In this document: positions 5,973-13,463 of the stretch, one piece after another
How positions within the stretch are numbered: position 1 is the first letter of the stretch
Layout: the number at the start of each line of letters is the position of its first letter
DNA from: Streptomyces xylophagus
GTDB lineage: Bacteria; Actinomycetota; Actinomycetes; Streptomycetales; Streptomycetaceae
Length of the DNA: 21,594 nucleotides
Reading direction: 5' to 3'
Assembly: GCF_000716435.1 (NCBI RefSeq)
Contig: NZ_JNWO01000054.1
Span: forward strand, 1 to 21,594
Notes under the pieces: model-generated
The model's database searches: none
The model's input: only the letters and a program-made list of their open reading frames with translations
Told to the model about the DNA's origin: nothing
Translations under genes and position numbers: made by a program

Positions 5973-6782
5973 ATGCCCCAGCCCGCCAAGCCCTCACGTA
6001 CACCAGCCACGCCCGACGCACCGGAGAGTGCCGCGGGCAGCCGTGCCGCCGCCCAGCGTCTCAAGATGCGGCGCGAGCTGGCGGCGGCCGCGATGGAGCT
6101 GTTCGCGACCAAGGGGTACGAGGCGACCACCGTCGACGAGATCGCGGCCGCGGCCGGGGTCGCGCGCCGGACGTTCTTCCGGCACTTCCGTTCCAAGGAA
6201 GAGGCGATCTTCCCGGACCACGACGACACGTTGATCCGGGCCGAGGCGGTACTCAATGCCGCCCCCGCGCACGAGCACCCGCTCGACACGGTGTGCCGGG
6301 GCATCAAGGAAGTCATGCGCATGTACGCGGCGCGGCCGGAGATCTCGGTCGCCCGCTACAAGCTGACGCGCGAGGTGCCCACCCTGCGCGAGGCCGAGAT
6401 CGCGTCGGTGGCGCGCTACGAGCGGCTGTTCACGCGCTATCTCCTGGGCCACTTCGACGAGCACGCGCACGACGACGACGCCAACGACGACCCGCTGCTC
6501 GCCGAGGTCGCCGCCTCGGCCGTGGTCACCGCCCACAACCACGTGCTGCGGCGCTGGCTGCGGGCCGGCGGCCAGGGCGACGTCGAGGCCCAGCTCGACC
6601 ACGCCTTCGGGATCGTACGGAAGACGTTCGGCAGCGGCATCGGCGCCGGCCGCACCGCCGCCCCGAAGCCGGCCACGGCGATGGTGCACCAGCAGGGCGA
6701 GGTCCTGGTGACGGTCGCGCGCACCGACGCCCCGCTGGACGAGGTCATGCGGACCATCGAAGAGGCACTGCGGGACCGCTGA
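5973..6782 (+). CDS. TetR family regulator linked to the ethylmalonyl-CoA pathway genes
   Basis: 269-residue DNA-binding regulator. Its N-terminal TetR domain runs from about 33 to 80: 'RRELAAAAMELFATKGYEATTVDEIAAAAGVARRTFFRHFRSKEEAIF', with the helix-turn-helix at about 53-72. It is preceded by a 30-residue Pro/Ser-rich tail. The C-terminal ligand domain is of unknown specificity and continues past the usual ~200 residues with 'GEVLVTVARTDAPLDEVMRTIEEALRDR'. It lies between the dehydrogenase and ccr in the same direction, followed by a rho-independent terminator, so it is a separate transcription unit. Position makes it the natural candidate to control one or both flanking units, perhaps in response to an acyl-CoA; that is inference. 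ATG 5955 is an in-frame alternative start. Confidence 0.85.
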   Translation: MPQPAKPSRTPATPDAPESAAGSRAAAQRLKMRRELAAAAMELFATKGYEATTVDEIAAAAGVARRTFFRHFRSKEEAIFPDHDDTLIRAEAVLNAAPAHEHPLDTVCRGIKEVMRMYAARPEISVARYKLTREVPTLREAEIASVARYERLFTRYLLGHFDEHAHDDDANDDPLLAEVAASAVVTAHNHVLRRWLRAGGQGDVEAQLDHAFGIVRKTFGSGIGAGRTAAPKPATAMVHQQGEVLVTVARTDAPLDEVMRTIEEALRDR

Positions 6783-6803
6783 CCTGCCCCGCACTGTGTG
6801 ATG

Positions 6804-6830
6804 ACGGCCACCCCACGGGGTGGCCGTTTT
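6804..6830 (+). terminator. Rho-independent terminator after the TetR gene
   Basis: ACGGCCACCCC (6804-6814) pairs perfectly with GGGGTGGCCGT (6817-6827), followed by a TTTT run at 6827-6830. It begins 21 nt after the TetR stop and separates that gene from the ccr operon. Confidence 0.88.
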
Positions 6831-6938
6831 GGCATGTCAGGGCCCCTTTTCACGTACCTTTCCGACCCCGTTCGATCGATCATCGCTCATTTGTTACGTA
6901 AAGATTTCACCTGAGAGCGATTCATGGCACTCGGTGCC

Positions 6939-6967
6939 TTGCGGGGTGACACGCAGTGTCATACGTT
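6939..6967 (+). promoter_or_regulatory. Candidate sigma-70-type promoter of the ccr operon
   Basis: TTGCGG (6939-6944), a 17-bp spacer and TACGTT (6962-6967) match the principal sigma factor pattern. The spacer is largely filled by the perfect inverted repeat annotated separately, a classic repressor position. Confidence 0.6.
6947..6961. promoter_or_regulatory. Candidate operator TGACAC-GCA-GTGTCA in the ccr promoter spacer
   Basis: A perfect 6-bp inverted repeat with a 3-nt centre lies between the proposed -35 and -10. A dimeric repressor bound here would block RNA polymerase. The TetR encoded just upstream is the obvious candidate, but no matching palindrome was found at that gene's own start. 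Confidence 0.5.
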
Positions 6968-7199
6968 GAAGATGTCCGGGCGGCCGGCGTGCAGAGACCT
7001 TTCGTACGTCGGCTGTCCCCGCAACCCACCACTGGGCTGCGCGCCCGGACGCCTGCGTCACAGGCAACCTCCCGCGCCACAAAGCGCTGCCGAAGCTCCA
7101 CCCGCCGAACCGACGGCACGTCTCACCCACCCTCAGCAGCAGCACCGACGTAACCCTCAGCGCCCCTCCCTCAAGGGGCTCTTCGCCGGAGGCAACACC

Positions 7200-8543
7200 G
7201 TGACCGTGAAGGACATCCTCGCCGCGATCCAGTCGCCGGACTCGACTCCGGCCGACTTCGCCGCCCTGCCGCTCCCCGAGTCGTACCGCGCGATCACCGT
7301 GCACAAGGACGAGACGGACATGTTCGCGGGCCTCACCACCCGCGACAAGGACCCCCGCAAGTCGATCCACCTGGACGACGTACCGGTGCCCGAACTGGGC
7401 CCGGGCGAGGCCCTGGTGGCCGTGATGGCCTCCTCGGTCAACTACAACTCCGTGTGGACCTCGATCTTCGAGCCGCTGTCCACGTTCGGCTTCCTGGAGC
7501 GCTACGGCAAGCTCAGCGAGCTGACCAAGCGGCACGACCTGCCCTACCACATCATCGGTTCCGACCTCGCGGGCGTCGTCCTGCGCACCGGCCCCGGCGT
7601 CAACGCCTGGAAGCCCGGCGACGAGGTCGTCGCGCACTGCCTGAGCGTGGAGTTGGAGTCGAGCGACGGCCACAACGACACGATGCTCGACCCGGAGCAG
7701 CGCATCTGGGGCTTCGAGACCAACTTCGGCGGACTCGCCGAGATCGCGCTCGTCAAGTCCAACCAGCTGATGCCCAAGCCGGACCACCTGTCGTGGGAGG
7801 AGGCCGCCGCCCCGGGCCTGGTGAACTCCACCGCCTACCGGCAGTTGGTCTCCCGCAACGGCGCCGGCATGAAGCAGGGCGACAACGTCCTGATCTGGGG
7901 CGCGAGCGGCGGACTCGGCTCGTACGCCACGCAGTTCGCGCTCGCGGGCGGCGCCAACCCCATCTGTGTGGTGAGCAGCCCTCAAAAGGCCGACATCTGC
8001 CGGGCAATGGGCGCCGAGGCGATCATCGACCGCAACGCCGAGGACTACAAGTTCTGGGCGGACGAGCACCACCAGGACCCGCGCGAGTGGAAGCGGTTCG
8101 GCAAGCGCATCCGTGAACTCACCGGCGGCGAGGACGTGGACATCGTCTTCGAGCACCCCGGTCGCGAGACCTTCGGCGCAAGCGTTTACGTCACCCGCAA
8201 GGGCGGCACGATCGTCACCTGCGCGTCGACCTCCGGGTACAACCACGAGTACGACAACCGCTACCTGTGGATGTCCCTGAAGAAGATCATCGGCTCGCAC
8301 TTCGCCAACTACCGCGAGGCCTGGGAGGCCAACCGGCTGGTCGCCAAGGGCAAGATCCACCCGACGCTCTCCAAGGTGTACTCCCTGGAGGAGACCGGGC
8401 AGGCTGCCTACGACGTCCACCGCAACCTCCACCAGGGCAAGGTCGGCGTCCTGTGCCTCGCCCCCGAGGAGGGCCTCGGTGTGCGCGACGAGGAGAAGCG
8501 CGCCCAGCACATCGACGCGATCAACCGCTTCCGGAACATCTGA
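7200..8543 (+). CDS. ccr: Crotonyl-CoA carboxylase/reductase
   Basis: 447-residue medium-chain dehydrogenase/reductase that reductively carboxylates crotonyl-CoA with CO2 and NADPH to (2S)-ethylmalonyl-CoA, the entry step of the ethylmalonyl-CoA pathway and a source of polyketide extender units. The N-terminal GroES-like catalytic domain is followed by a Rossmann domain with WGASGGLGSYATQFAL. Asn81 (SVNYN), Phe172-Glu173 (GFETNFGG) and His367 (GSHFANYREAW) correspond to the four CO2-pocket residues known from the Kitasatospora setae enzyme (Asn81, Phe170, Glu171, His365). This supports true carboxylase activity rather than simple reduction. GTG 7200 was chosen because GGAGG (7188-7192) lies 7 nt upstream and the product then has the usual family length. 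It is the first gene of a five-gene operon, with ecm 17 nt downstream. Confidence 0.96.
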   Translation: MTVKDILAAIQSPDSTPADFAALPLPESYRAITVHKDETDMFAGLTTRDKDPRKSIHLDDVPVPELGPGEALVAVMASSVNYNSVWTSIFEPLSTFGFLERYGKLSELTKRHDLPYHIIGSDLAGVVLRTGPGVNAWKPGDEVVAHCLSVELESSDGHNDTMLDPEQRIWGFETNFGGLAEIALVKSNQLMPKPDHLSWEEAAAPGLVNSTAYRQLVSRNGAGMKQGDNVLIWGASGGLGSYATQFALAGGANPICVVSSPQKADICRAMGAEAIIDRNAEDYKFWADEHHQDPREWKRFGKRIRELTGGEDVDIVFEHPGRETFGASVYVTRKGGTIVTCASTSGYNHEYDNRYLWMSLKKIIGSHFANYREAWEANRLVAKGKIHPTLSKVYSLEETGQAAYDVHRNLHQGKVGVLCLAPEEGLGVRDEEKRAQHIDAINRFRNI

Positions 8544-8560
8544 AGGCCGAGGTCCCGTAG

Positions 8561-10600
8561 ATGACTGAGCGTCAGAAAGACCGGCCGTGGCTGATGCGCA
8601 CGTACGCCGGTCACTCCACGGCAGAGGCGTCCAACGAGCTGTACCGGCGCAACCTCGCCAAGGGCCAGACCGGTCTGTCGGTCGCGTTCGACCTGCCGAC
8701 GCAGACCGGCTACGACTCCGACCACATCCTCGCCCGCGGCGAGGTCGGCCGGGTCGGTGTGCCGATCGCGCACCTGGGTGACATGCGCCGGCTGTTCCAG
8801 GACATCCCCCTGGACCAGATGAACACCTCGATGACGATCAACGCCACCGCCATGTGGCTGCTGGCGCTCTATCAGGTCGTCGCCGAGGAGCAGGGCGTCG
8901 ACATCACCCAGCTCCAGGGGACGACCCAGAACGACATCGTCAAGGAGTACCTGTCGCGGGGCACGCACGTGTTCCCGCCGGTGCCCTCGCTCCGGCTGAC
9001 GACCGACATGATCTGCTACACGGTCAACCACATCCCCAAGTGGAACCCGATCAACATCTGCAGCTACCACCTCCAGGAGGCCGGAGCCACGCCGGTCCAG
9101 GAGATCGCGTACGCGATGTCCACCGCGATCGCCGTCCTGGACGCGGTGTTCGCGTCCGGCCAGATTCCCGAGGACCGCAGGGGCGATGTCGTCGCCCGCA
9201 TCTCCTTCTTCGTGAACGCGGGTGTCCGCTTCATCGAGGAGATGTGCAAGATGCGCGCCTTCGGCCGCATCTGGGACGAGATCACGCGCGAGCGCTACGG
9301 CATCGAGGACCCGAAGCAGCGCCGGTTCCGCTACGGCGTCCAGGTCAACTCCCTGGGCCTGACGGAGGCGCAGCCGGAGAACAACGTCCAGCGGATCGTC
9401 CTGGAGATGCTGGCCGTGACGCTGTCGAAGGACGCACGCGCGCGTGCCGTGCAACTCCCGGCCTGGAACGAGGCGTTGGGGCTCCCCCGCCCCTGGGACC
9501 AGCAGTGGTCGCTGCGCATGCAACAGGTGCTGGCGTACGAGAGCGACCTGCTGGAGTACGCGGACATCTTCGAGGGCTCGCACGTCATCGAGGCGAAGGT
9601 GGCCTCCCTGGTCGAGGAGTCCCTCGCCGAGATGGACCGTATCGACGAGATGGGCGGCGCGATGGCCGCCGTCGAGTCCGGATATCTCAAGTCGCAGCTC
9701 GTGTCCTCGCACGCGGAGCGGCGGGCCCGTATTGAGTCCGGTCAAGAGAAGATCGTCGGCGTCAACATCTTCAACACGACCGAGCCCAATCCACTCACCG
9801 CCGACCTCGACACCGCGATCCAGACGGTCGACCCGGCCGTCGAGGCCCGTGTCATCGAGTCGTTGCAGCACTGGCGGGACACGCGCTACCAGCCGCCGTT
9901 CAACCACCCGCGCCCGTGCAAGGCGCTGGAGCGGCTGAAGGAGGCCGCCAAGGGCACCGACAACCTCATGGAGGCCACCCTGGAGTGCGCCCGCGCCGGT
10001 GTCACGACCGGCGAGTGGGCCGGGGCCCTGCGGGAGGTGTTCGGCGAGTTCCGGGCGCCCACGGGCGTCTCGTCGGCGCCGGTGGCGGTGCCCGCCGAAG
10101 AGGGCTCGGCGATGGCCGGGGTGCGCCGCAAGGTGGATGTGACGGCGCGGGAGATGGGCGTCGGCAAACTGCGCTTCCTAGTCGGCAAGCCGGGTCTGGA
10201 CGGGCACTCCAACGGCGCCGAGCAGATCGCCGTACGCGCGCGTGACGCCGGCTTCGAGGTGGTGTACCAGGGCATCCGGCTCACCCCGGAGCAGATCGTG
10301 GACGCGGCCCTCGCGGAGGACGTCCACGCGGTCGGCCTGTCCATCCTGTCCGGCTCGCACGCCCAGTTGGTGCCCGACGTCCTCGAACGGCTCCGTGTGG
10401 CCGGTGCCACAGACATACCTGTCATCGCCGGTGGGATCATCCCCAATGGTGACGCCGAACAGCTGCGGGCCGCCGGAGTCGCGGCGGTCTTCACGCCGAA
10501 GGACTTCGACATCACCGGAATCATCGGCCGCATCGTCGACGAGATCCGGAAAGCGAACAAGCTCGACCCCCTGCTCGACCCCTTGGAGGTCCCCGCATGA
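8561..10600 (+). CDS. ecm: Ethylmalonyl-CoA mutase (adenosylcobalamin-dependent; MeaA-like)
   Basis: 679-residue single-chain mutase converting (2R)-ethylmalonyl-CoA to (2S)-methylsuccinyl-CoA through a radical carbon-skeleton rearrangement. Residues 1-510 form the methylmalonyl-CoA-mutase-type barrel, starting 'DRPWLMRTYAGHSTAEASNELYRRNL' with 'TGLSVAFDLPTQTGYDSDH'. A linker at about 510-535 leads to the cobalamin-binding domain, with the DxHxxG motif DGHSNG at 547-552 (His549 is the lower cobalt ligand), 'LSILSGSH' and 'VIAGGIIP'. It is smaller than typical two-subunit methylmalonyl-CoA mutase large chains and was called MeaA in older Streptomyces work. ATG 8561 follows CGAGG (8548-8552) by 8 nt. 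The end overlaps the mcl start by ATGA, indicating translational coupling. The (2S)-to-(2R) epimerase it needs is not in the window. Confidence 0.95.
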   Translation: MTERQKDRPWLMRTYAGHSTAEASNELYRRNLAKGQTGLSVAFDLPTQTGYDSDHILARGEVGRVGVPIAHLGDMRRLFQDIPLDQMNTSMTINATAMWLLALYQVVAEEQGVDITQLQGTTQNDIVKEYLSRGTHVFPPVPSLRLTTDMICYTVNHIPKWNPINICSYHLQEAGATPVQEIAYAMSTAIAVLDAVFASGQIPEDRRGDVVARISFFVNAGVRFIEEMCKMRAFGRIWDEITRERYGIEDPKQRRFRYGVQVNSLGLTEAQPENNVQRIVLEMLAVTLSKDARARAVQLPAWNEALGLPRPWDQQWSLRMQQVLAYESDLLEYADIFEGSHVIEAKVASLVEESLAEMDRIDEMGGAMAAVESGYLKSQLVSSHAERRARIESGQEKIVGVNIFNTTEPNPLTADLDTAIQTVDPAVEARVIESLQHWRDTRYQPPFNHPRPCKALERLKEAAKGTDNLMEATLECARAGVTTGEWAGALREVFGEFRAPTGVSSAPVAVPAEEGSAMAGVRRKVDVTAREMGVGKLRFLVGKPGLDGHSNGAEQIAVRARDAGFEVVYQGIRLTPEQIVDAALAEDVHAVGLSILSGSHAQLVPDVLERLRVAGATDIPVIAGGIIPNGDAEQLRAAGVAAVFTPKDFDITGIIGRIVDEIRKANKLDPLLDPLEVPA

Positions 10601-11568
10601 CCACGCCCGCCCCCGTCAACCGGCTTCGCCCGCGGCGCTCCTGTCTCGCGGTCCCCGGGAGCAATCCGCGCTTCCTGGAGAAGGCGCAGGGCCTCCCGGC
10701 CGACCAGGTCTTCCTGGATCTGGAGGACGCGTGCGCGCCGCTCGCCAAGCCCGAGGCGCGGCACACCATCGTCAAGTTCCTCAACGAGGGCGACTGGACG
10801 GGCAAGACGCGGGTCGTGCGCGTCAACGACTGGACGACCGAGTGGACGTACCGCGACGTCGTCACGGTCGTCGAGGGGGCGGGCCAGAACCTCGACTGCA
10901 TCATGCTGCCGAAGGTGCAGGACGCCCAGCAGGTCGTAGCCCTGGATCTGCTGTTGACGCAGATCGAGAAGACCATGGGCTTCGAGCTCGGCAAGATCGG
11001 TATTGAGGCGCAGATCGAGAACGCGCAGGGACTCAACAACGTCAATGCGATCGCTCAAGCCAGTCAACGTGTCGAGACGATCATCTTCGGTCCGGCCGAC
11101 TTCATGGCGTCGATCAACATGAAGTCGTTGGTCGTGGGCGAACAGCCGCCCGGGTACCCGGCGGACGCCTACCACTACATCCTGATGAAGATCCTGATGG
11201 CCGCCCGCGCCAACAACCTCCAGGCGATCGACGGCCCTTACCTCCAGATCCGCAACATCGACGGCTACCGCGCGGTCGCCCAGCGGGCCGCCGCGCTCGG
11301 CTTCGACGGCAAGTGGGTGCTGCACCCGGGCCAGGTCGAGGCGTCCAACGAGATCTTCTCGCCGTCCCAGGAGGACTTCGACCACGCCGAGTTGATCCTG
11401 GACGCGTACGACTTCTACACGTCCGAGGCGGGCGGCAAGAAGGGCTCCGCGATGCTCGGCGACGAGATGATCGACGAGGCCAGCCGCAAGATGGCGCTCG
11501 TCATCTCGGGCAAGGGCCGGGCCGCCGGCATGGAGCGCACGTCCAAGTTCGAAGCCCCGGAGGCCTGA
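10597..11568 (+). CDS. mcl: L-malyl-CoA / beta-methylmalyl-CoA lyase (CitE-like)
   Basis: 323-residue TIM-barrel lyase of the HpcH/HpaI-CitE group. In the ethylmalonyl-CoA pathway it cleaves beta-methylmalyl-CoA to glyoxylate and propionyl-CoA, and can join or split acetyl-CoA and glyoxylate as malyl-CoA. 'RRSCLAVPGSNPRFLEKA' (13-30) is the usual CoA/phosphate-binding start, 'QVFLDLEDACAP' follows, and the divalent-metal ligands are expected at Glu141 (in EAQIENAQG) and Asp168 (in FGPADF). 'WVLHPGQVE' near the C-terminal end is also typical. The length agrees with known Mcl1 enzymes. GGAGG (10585-10589) is 7 nt from the ATG, which overlaps the ecm stop. The next gene starts 5 nt after its end. 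Confidence 0.93.
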   Translation: MTTPAPVNRLRPRRSCLAVPGSNPRFLEKAQGLPADQVFLDLEDACAPLAKPEARHTIVKFLNEGDWTGKTRVVRVNDWTTEWTYRDVVTVVEGAGQNLDCIMLPKVQDAQQVVALDLLLTQIEKTMGFELGKIGIEAQIENAQGLNNVNAIAQASQRVETIIFGPADFMASINMKSLVVGEQPPGYPADAYHYILMKILMAARANNLQAIDGPYLQIRNIDGYRAVAQRAAALGFDGKWVLHPGQVEASNEIFSPSQEDFDHAELILDAYDFYTSEAGGKKGSAMLGDEMIDEASRKMALVISGKGRAAGMERTSKFEAPEA

Positions 11569-11573
11569 GCACC

Positions 11574-12086
11574 ATGCAGTTCGGACGCACCTACGAGGAG
11601 TTCGAGGTCGGCGCGGTCTACAAGCACTGGCCCGGGAAGACCGTCACGGAGTACGACGACCACCTCTTCTGTCTCCTGACGATGAACCACCACCCGCTCC
11701 ACATGGACGCCAACTACGCCGAGAACACGACGGACTTCGGCAAGAACGTGGTGGTCGGCAACTACATCTACTCGCTGCTGCTGGGCATGTCGGTGCCGGA
11801 CGTGTCGGGCAAGGCGATCGCCAACCTGGAGGTCGAGTCGCTGAAGCACGTGGCGCCGACCTTCCACGGGGACACGATCTACGGCGAGACGACGGTCCTC
11901 GACAAGACGCCCTCGAAGTCGAAGAACGACCGCGGGATCGTGTACGTCGAGACCAAGGGCTATAAGCAGGACGGCACGCTGGTCTGCGTGTTCCGCCGCA
12001 AGGTGATGGTGCCGACCGAGACGTACATCAAGGAGCGCGGCGGCGAGCAGCCCGGCCGCCCCCAGCTCAAGGAGCAGGAGAAGTAG
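11574..12086 (+). CDS. mch: MaoC-family hydratase, probable mesaconyl-C1-CoA hydratase (single hot-dog form)
   Basis: 170-residue hot-dog-fold hydratase expected to interconvert mesaconyl-CoA and beta-methylmalyl-CoA, the step between the neighbouring dehydrogenase and lyase. The hydratase-2-like signature reads LTMNHHPLHMDANYA (35-49). His43 corresponds to the catalytic His; the usual acidic partner is replaced by the NHH stretch, as I recall for mesaconyl-CoA hydratases. 'YVETKGYKQDGTLVCVFRRKVMVP' is a typical C-terminal hot-dog strand pair. Proteobacterial Mch is about twice as long, with two hot-dog units, so this is a compact version. A charged tail ends the protein. GGAGG (11559-11563) lies 10 nt before ATG 11574. 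The assignment rests largely on operon position. Confidence 0.85.
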   Translation: MQFGRTYEEFEVGAVYKHWPGKTVTEYDDHLFCLLTMNHHPLHMDANYAENTTDFGKNVVVGNYIYSLLLGMSVPDVSGKAIANLEVESLKHVAPTFHGDTIYGETTVLDKTPSKSKNDRGIVYVETKGYKQDGTLVCVFRRKVMVPTETYIKERGGEQPGRPQLKEQEK

Positions 12087-12088
12087 CC

Positions 12089-13294
12089 ATGGCGCGACTC
12101 GCCCAGACCGCCGGTCTCACCGACATCCAGCGGGAAATCCTGTCCACCGTCCGCGACTTCGTGGACAAGGAGATCCTCCCGGTCGCCACCGAGCTGGAGC
12201 ACCGCGACGAGTATCCGCAGCAGATCGTCGACGGGCTCAAGGAGTTGGGCCTCTTCGGCCTGATGATCCCGGAGGAGTACGGCGGCCTGGGCGAGTCCCT
12301 GTTGACGTACGCCCTGTGCGTGGAGGAGATCGCGCGCGGGTGGATGTCGGTGTCCGGCATCATCAACACCCACTTCATCGTGGCCTACATGCTCAAGCAG
12401 CACGGCACGCAGGAGCAGAAGGACCACTTCCTGCCGCGGATGGCGGCCGGCGACATCAGGGGCGCGTTCTCCATGTCGGAACCGGGGTTGGGCTCCGACG
12501 TCTCGGCCATCACGTCCAAGGCGGTCAAGGACGGCGACGAATACGTCCTGACCGGCCAGAAGATGTGGCTGACGAACGGCGGAACGTCCTCACTCGTGGC
12601 CGTCCTCGTGCGAAGTGACGAAGGCCACCCGGAGGGCACCGCGCCCCACAAGTCGATGACGACCTTCCTGATCGAGAAGGAGCCCGGCTTCGGTGAGGTC
12701 CGGCCCGGTCTCACCATCCCCGGGAAGATCGACAAGATGGGCTACAAGGGCGTCGACACCACCGAGTTGATCATGGACGGCCTGCGGATTCCGGCCGACC
12801 GGGTGCTCGGTGGCGAGACCGGCCGAGGTTTTTACCAAATGATGGACGGAGTCGAGGTCGGCCGCGTGAATGTGGCTGCGCGTGGCTGCGGCGTCGCTCA
12901 GCGTGCCTTCGAGCTGGGCGTCTCGTACGCGCAGCAGCGTCACACGTTCGGGAAGCCCATCGCCCAGCACCAGGCGATCCAGTTCAAGCTGGCGGAGATG
13001 GCCACCAAGGTCGAGGCCGCCCATGCGATGATGGTGAATGCGGCACGCAAAAAGGACTCCGGCGAACGAAACGACCTTGAGGCAGGGATGGCGAAGTACC
13101 TCGCCTCCGAGTACTGCAAGGAGGTCGTCGAGGACGCCTTCCGGATCCACGGCGGGTACGGATTCTCCAAGGAGTACGAGATCGAACGCCTTTACCGCGA
13201 GGCGCCGATGCTGTTGATCGGCGAAGGTACCGCCGAAATCCAGAAAATGATCATCGGGCGCAGGTTGCTCGAAGAGTATCGATTCCAGGGCTGA
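12089..13294 (+). CDS. mcd: Acyl-CoA dehydrogenase, probable (2S)-methylsuccinyl-CoA dehydrogenase
   Basis: 401-residue FAD-dependent acyl-CoA dehydrogenase, assigned to oxidise methylsuccinyl-CoA to mesaconyl-CoA because every other enzyme around that step is encoded beside it. Visible features are 'GLFGLMIPEEYGGLGES', the substrate/FAD signature GAFSMSEPGLGSDVSAI, 'KMWLTNG', 'FGKPIAQHQAIQFKLAEMA' and the C-terminal 'EYEIERLYREAPMLLIGEGTAEIQKMIIGR'. Glu379 in GEGT occupies the place of the catalytic base of medium-chain acyl-CoA dehydrogenases. Proteobacterial Mcd enzymes, as I recall, are markedly longer with an N-terminal extension that is absent here. AGGAG (12076-12080) precedes ATG 12089 by 8 nt, and only 2 nt separate it from the hydratase gene. 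It is the last gene of the operon, followed by a hairpin. Confidence 0.85.
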   Translation: MARLAQTAGLTDIQREILSTVRDFVDKEILPVATELEHRDEYPQQIVDGLKELGLFGLMIPEEYGGLGESLLTYALCVEEIARGWMSVSGIINTHFIVAYMLKQHGTQEQKDHFLPRMAAGDIRGAFSMSEPGLGSDVSAITSKAVKDGDEYVLTGQKMWLTNGGTSSLVAVLVRSDEGHPEGTAPHKSMTTFLIEKEPGFGEVRPGLTIPGKIDKMGYKGVDTTELIMDGLRIPADRVLGGETGRGFYQMMDGVEVGRVNVAARGCGVAQRAFELGVSYAQQRHTFGKPIAQHQAIQFKLAEMATKVEAAHAMMVNAARKKDSGERNDLEAGMAKYLASEYCKEVVEDAFRIHGGYGFSKEYEIERLYREAPMLLIGEGTAEIQKMIIGRRLLEEYRFQG

Positions 13295-13304
13295 TTGTCC
13301 GTTT

Positions 13305-13339
13305 CGGGGTGTTTTCATCGAGAAGAAGATCACACCCCG
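13305..13339 (+). terminator. Probable terminator hairpin after the ethylmalonyl-CoA operon
   Basis: CGGGGTGT (13305-13312) pairs perfectly with ACACCCCG (13332-13339) across a 19-nt loop that is itself partly self-complementary (TTTTC against GAAGA). It starts 10 nt after the acyl-CoA dehydrogenase stop. There is no T tract after the stem. Confidence 0.55.
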
Positions 13340-13374
13340 TCAACGCTCTTCAGCCGCCGACTCGGCTTCCTGGC

Positions 13375-13405
13375 TTGCCCAGTTGTGGCCCGCGACCGGT
13401 ACGAT
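13375..13405 (+). promoter_or_regulatory. Candidate promoter of psd-pssA
   Basis: TTGCCC (13375-13380), a 19-bp spacer and TACGAT (13400-13405) lie about 60 nt before the psd start. The spacer is longer than ideal, so confidence is limited. Confidence 0.4.
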
Positions 13406-13463
13406 CCCGGGAAAGCCGCCGTCCCCCGTTACAGCGCGGCATCATCCGCTACGAAGGTCATCC

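Larger units (their letters stand above)
6831..7199 (+). promoter_or_regulatory. Regulatory region and long leader of the ccr operon
   Basis: 369 bp without an independent gene. The first 90 bp are unusually AT-rich for the window and include the palindrome TTACGTAA (6894-6901) and a 7-bp inverted repeat ATCGCTC (6882-6888)/GAGCGAT (6915-6921) around it. The proposed promoter at 6939-6967 gives a leader of about 225 nt. A small hairpin GCCCCT (7162-7167)/AGGGGC (7174-7179) stands 8 nt before the GGAGG of ccr. The reading frame of ccr stays open throughout the leader, but I see no homology-like features in it. Confidence 0.6.

Noticed and set aside
6894..8510. 538-codon antisense frame opposite ccr
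   Set aside because: It is a composition artefact; ccr on the plus strand has full catalytic motifs.
4031..13294. Novel biosynthetic gene cluster
   Set aside because: All genes fit the known ethylmalonyl-CoA pathway locus of Streptomyces; no synthase, transporter or tailoring genes are present.
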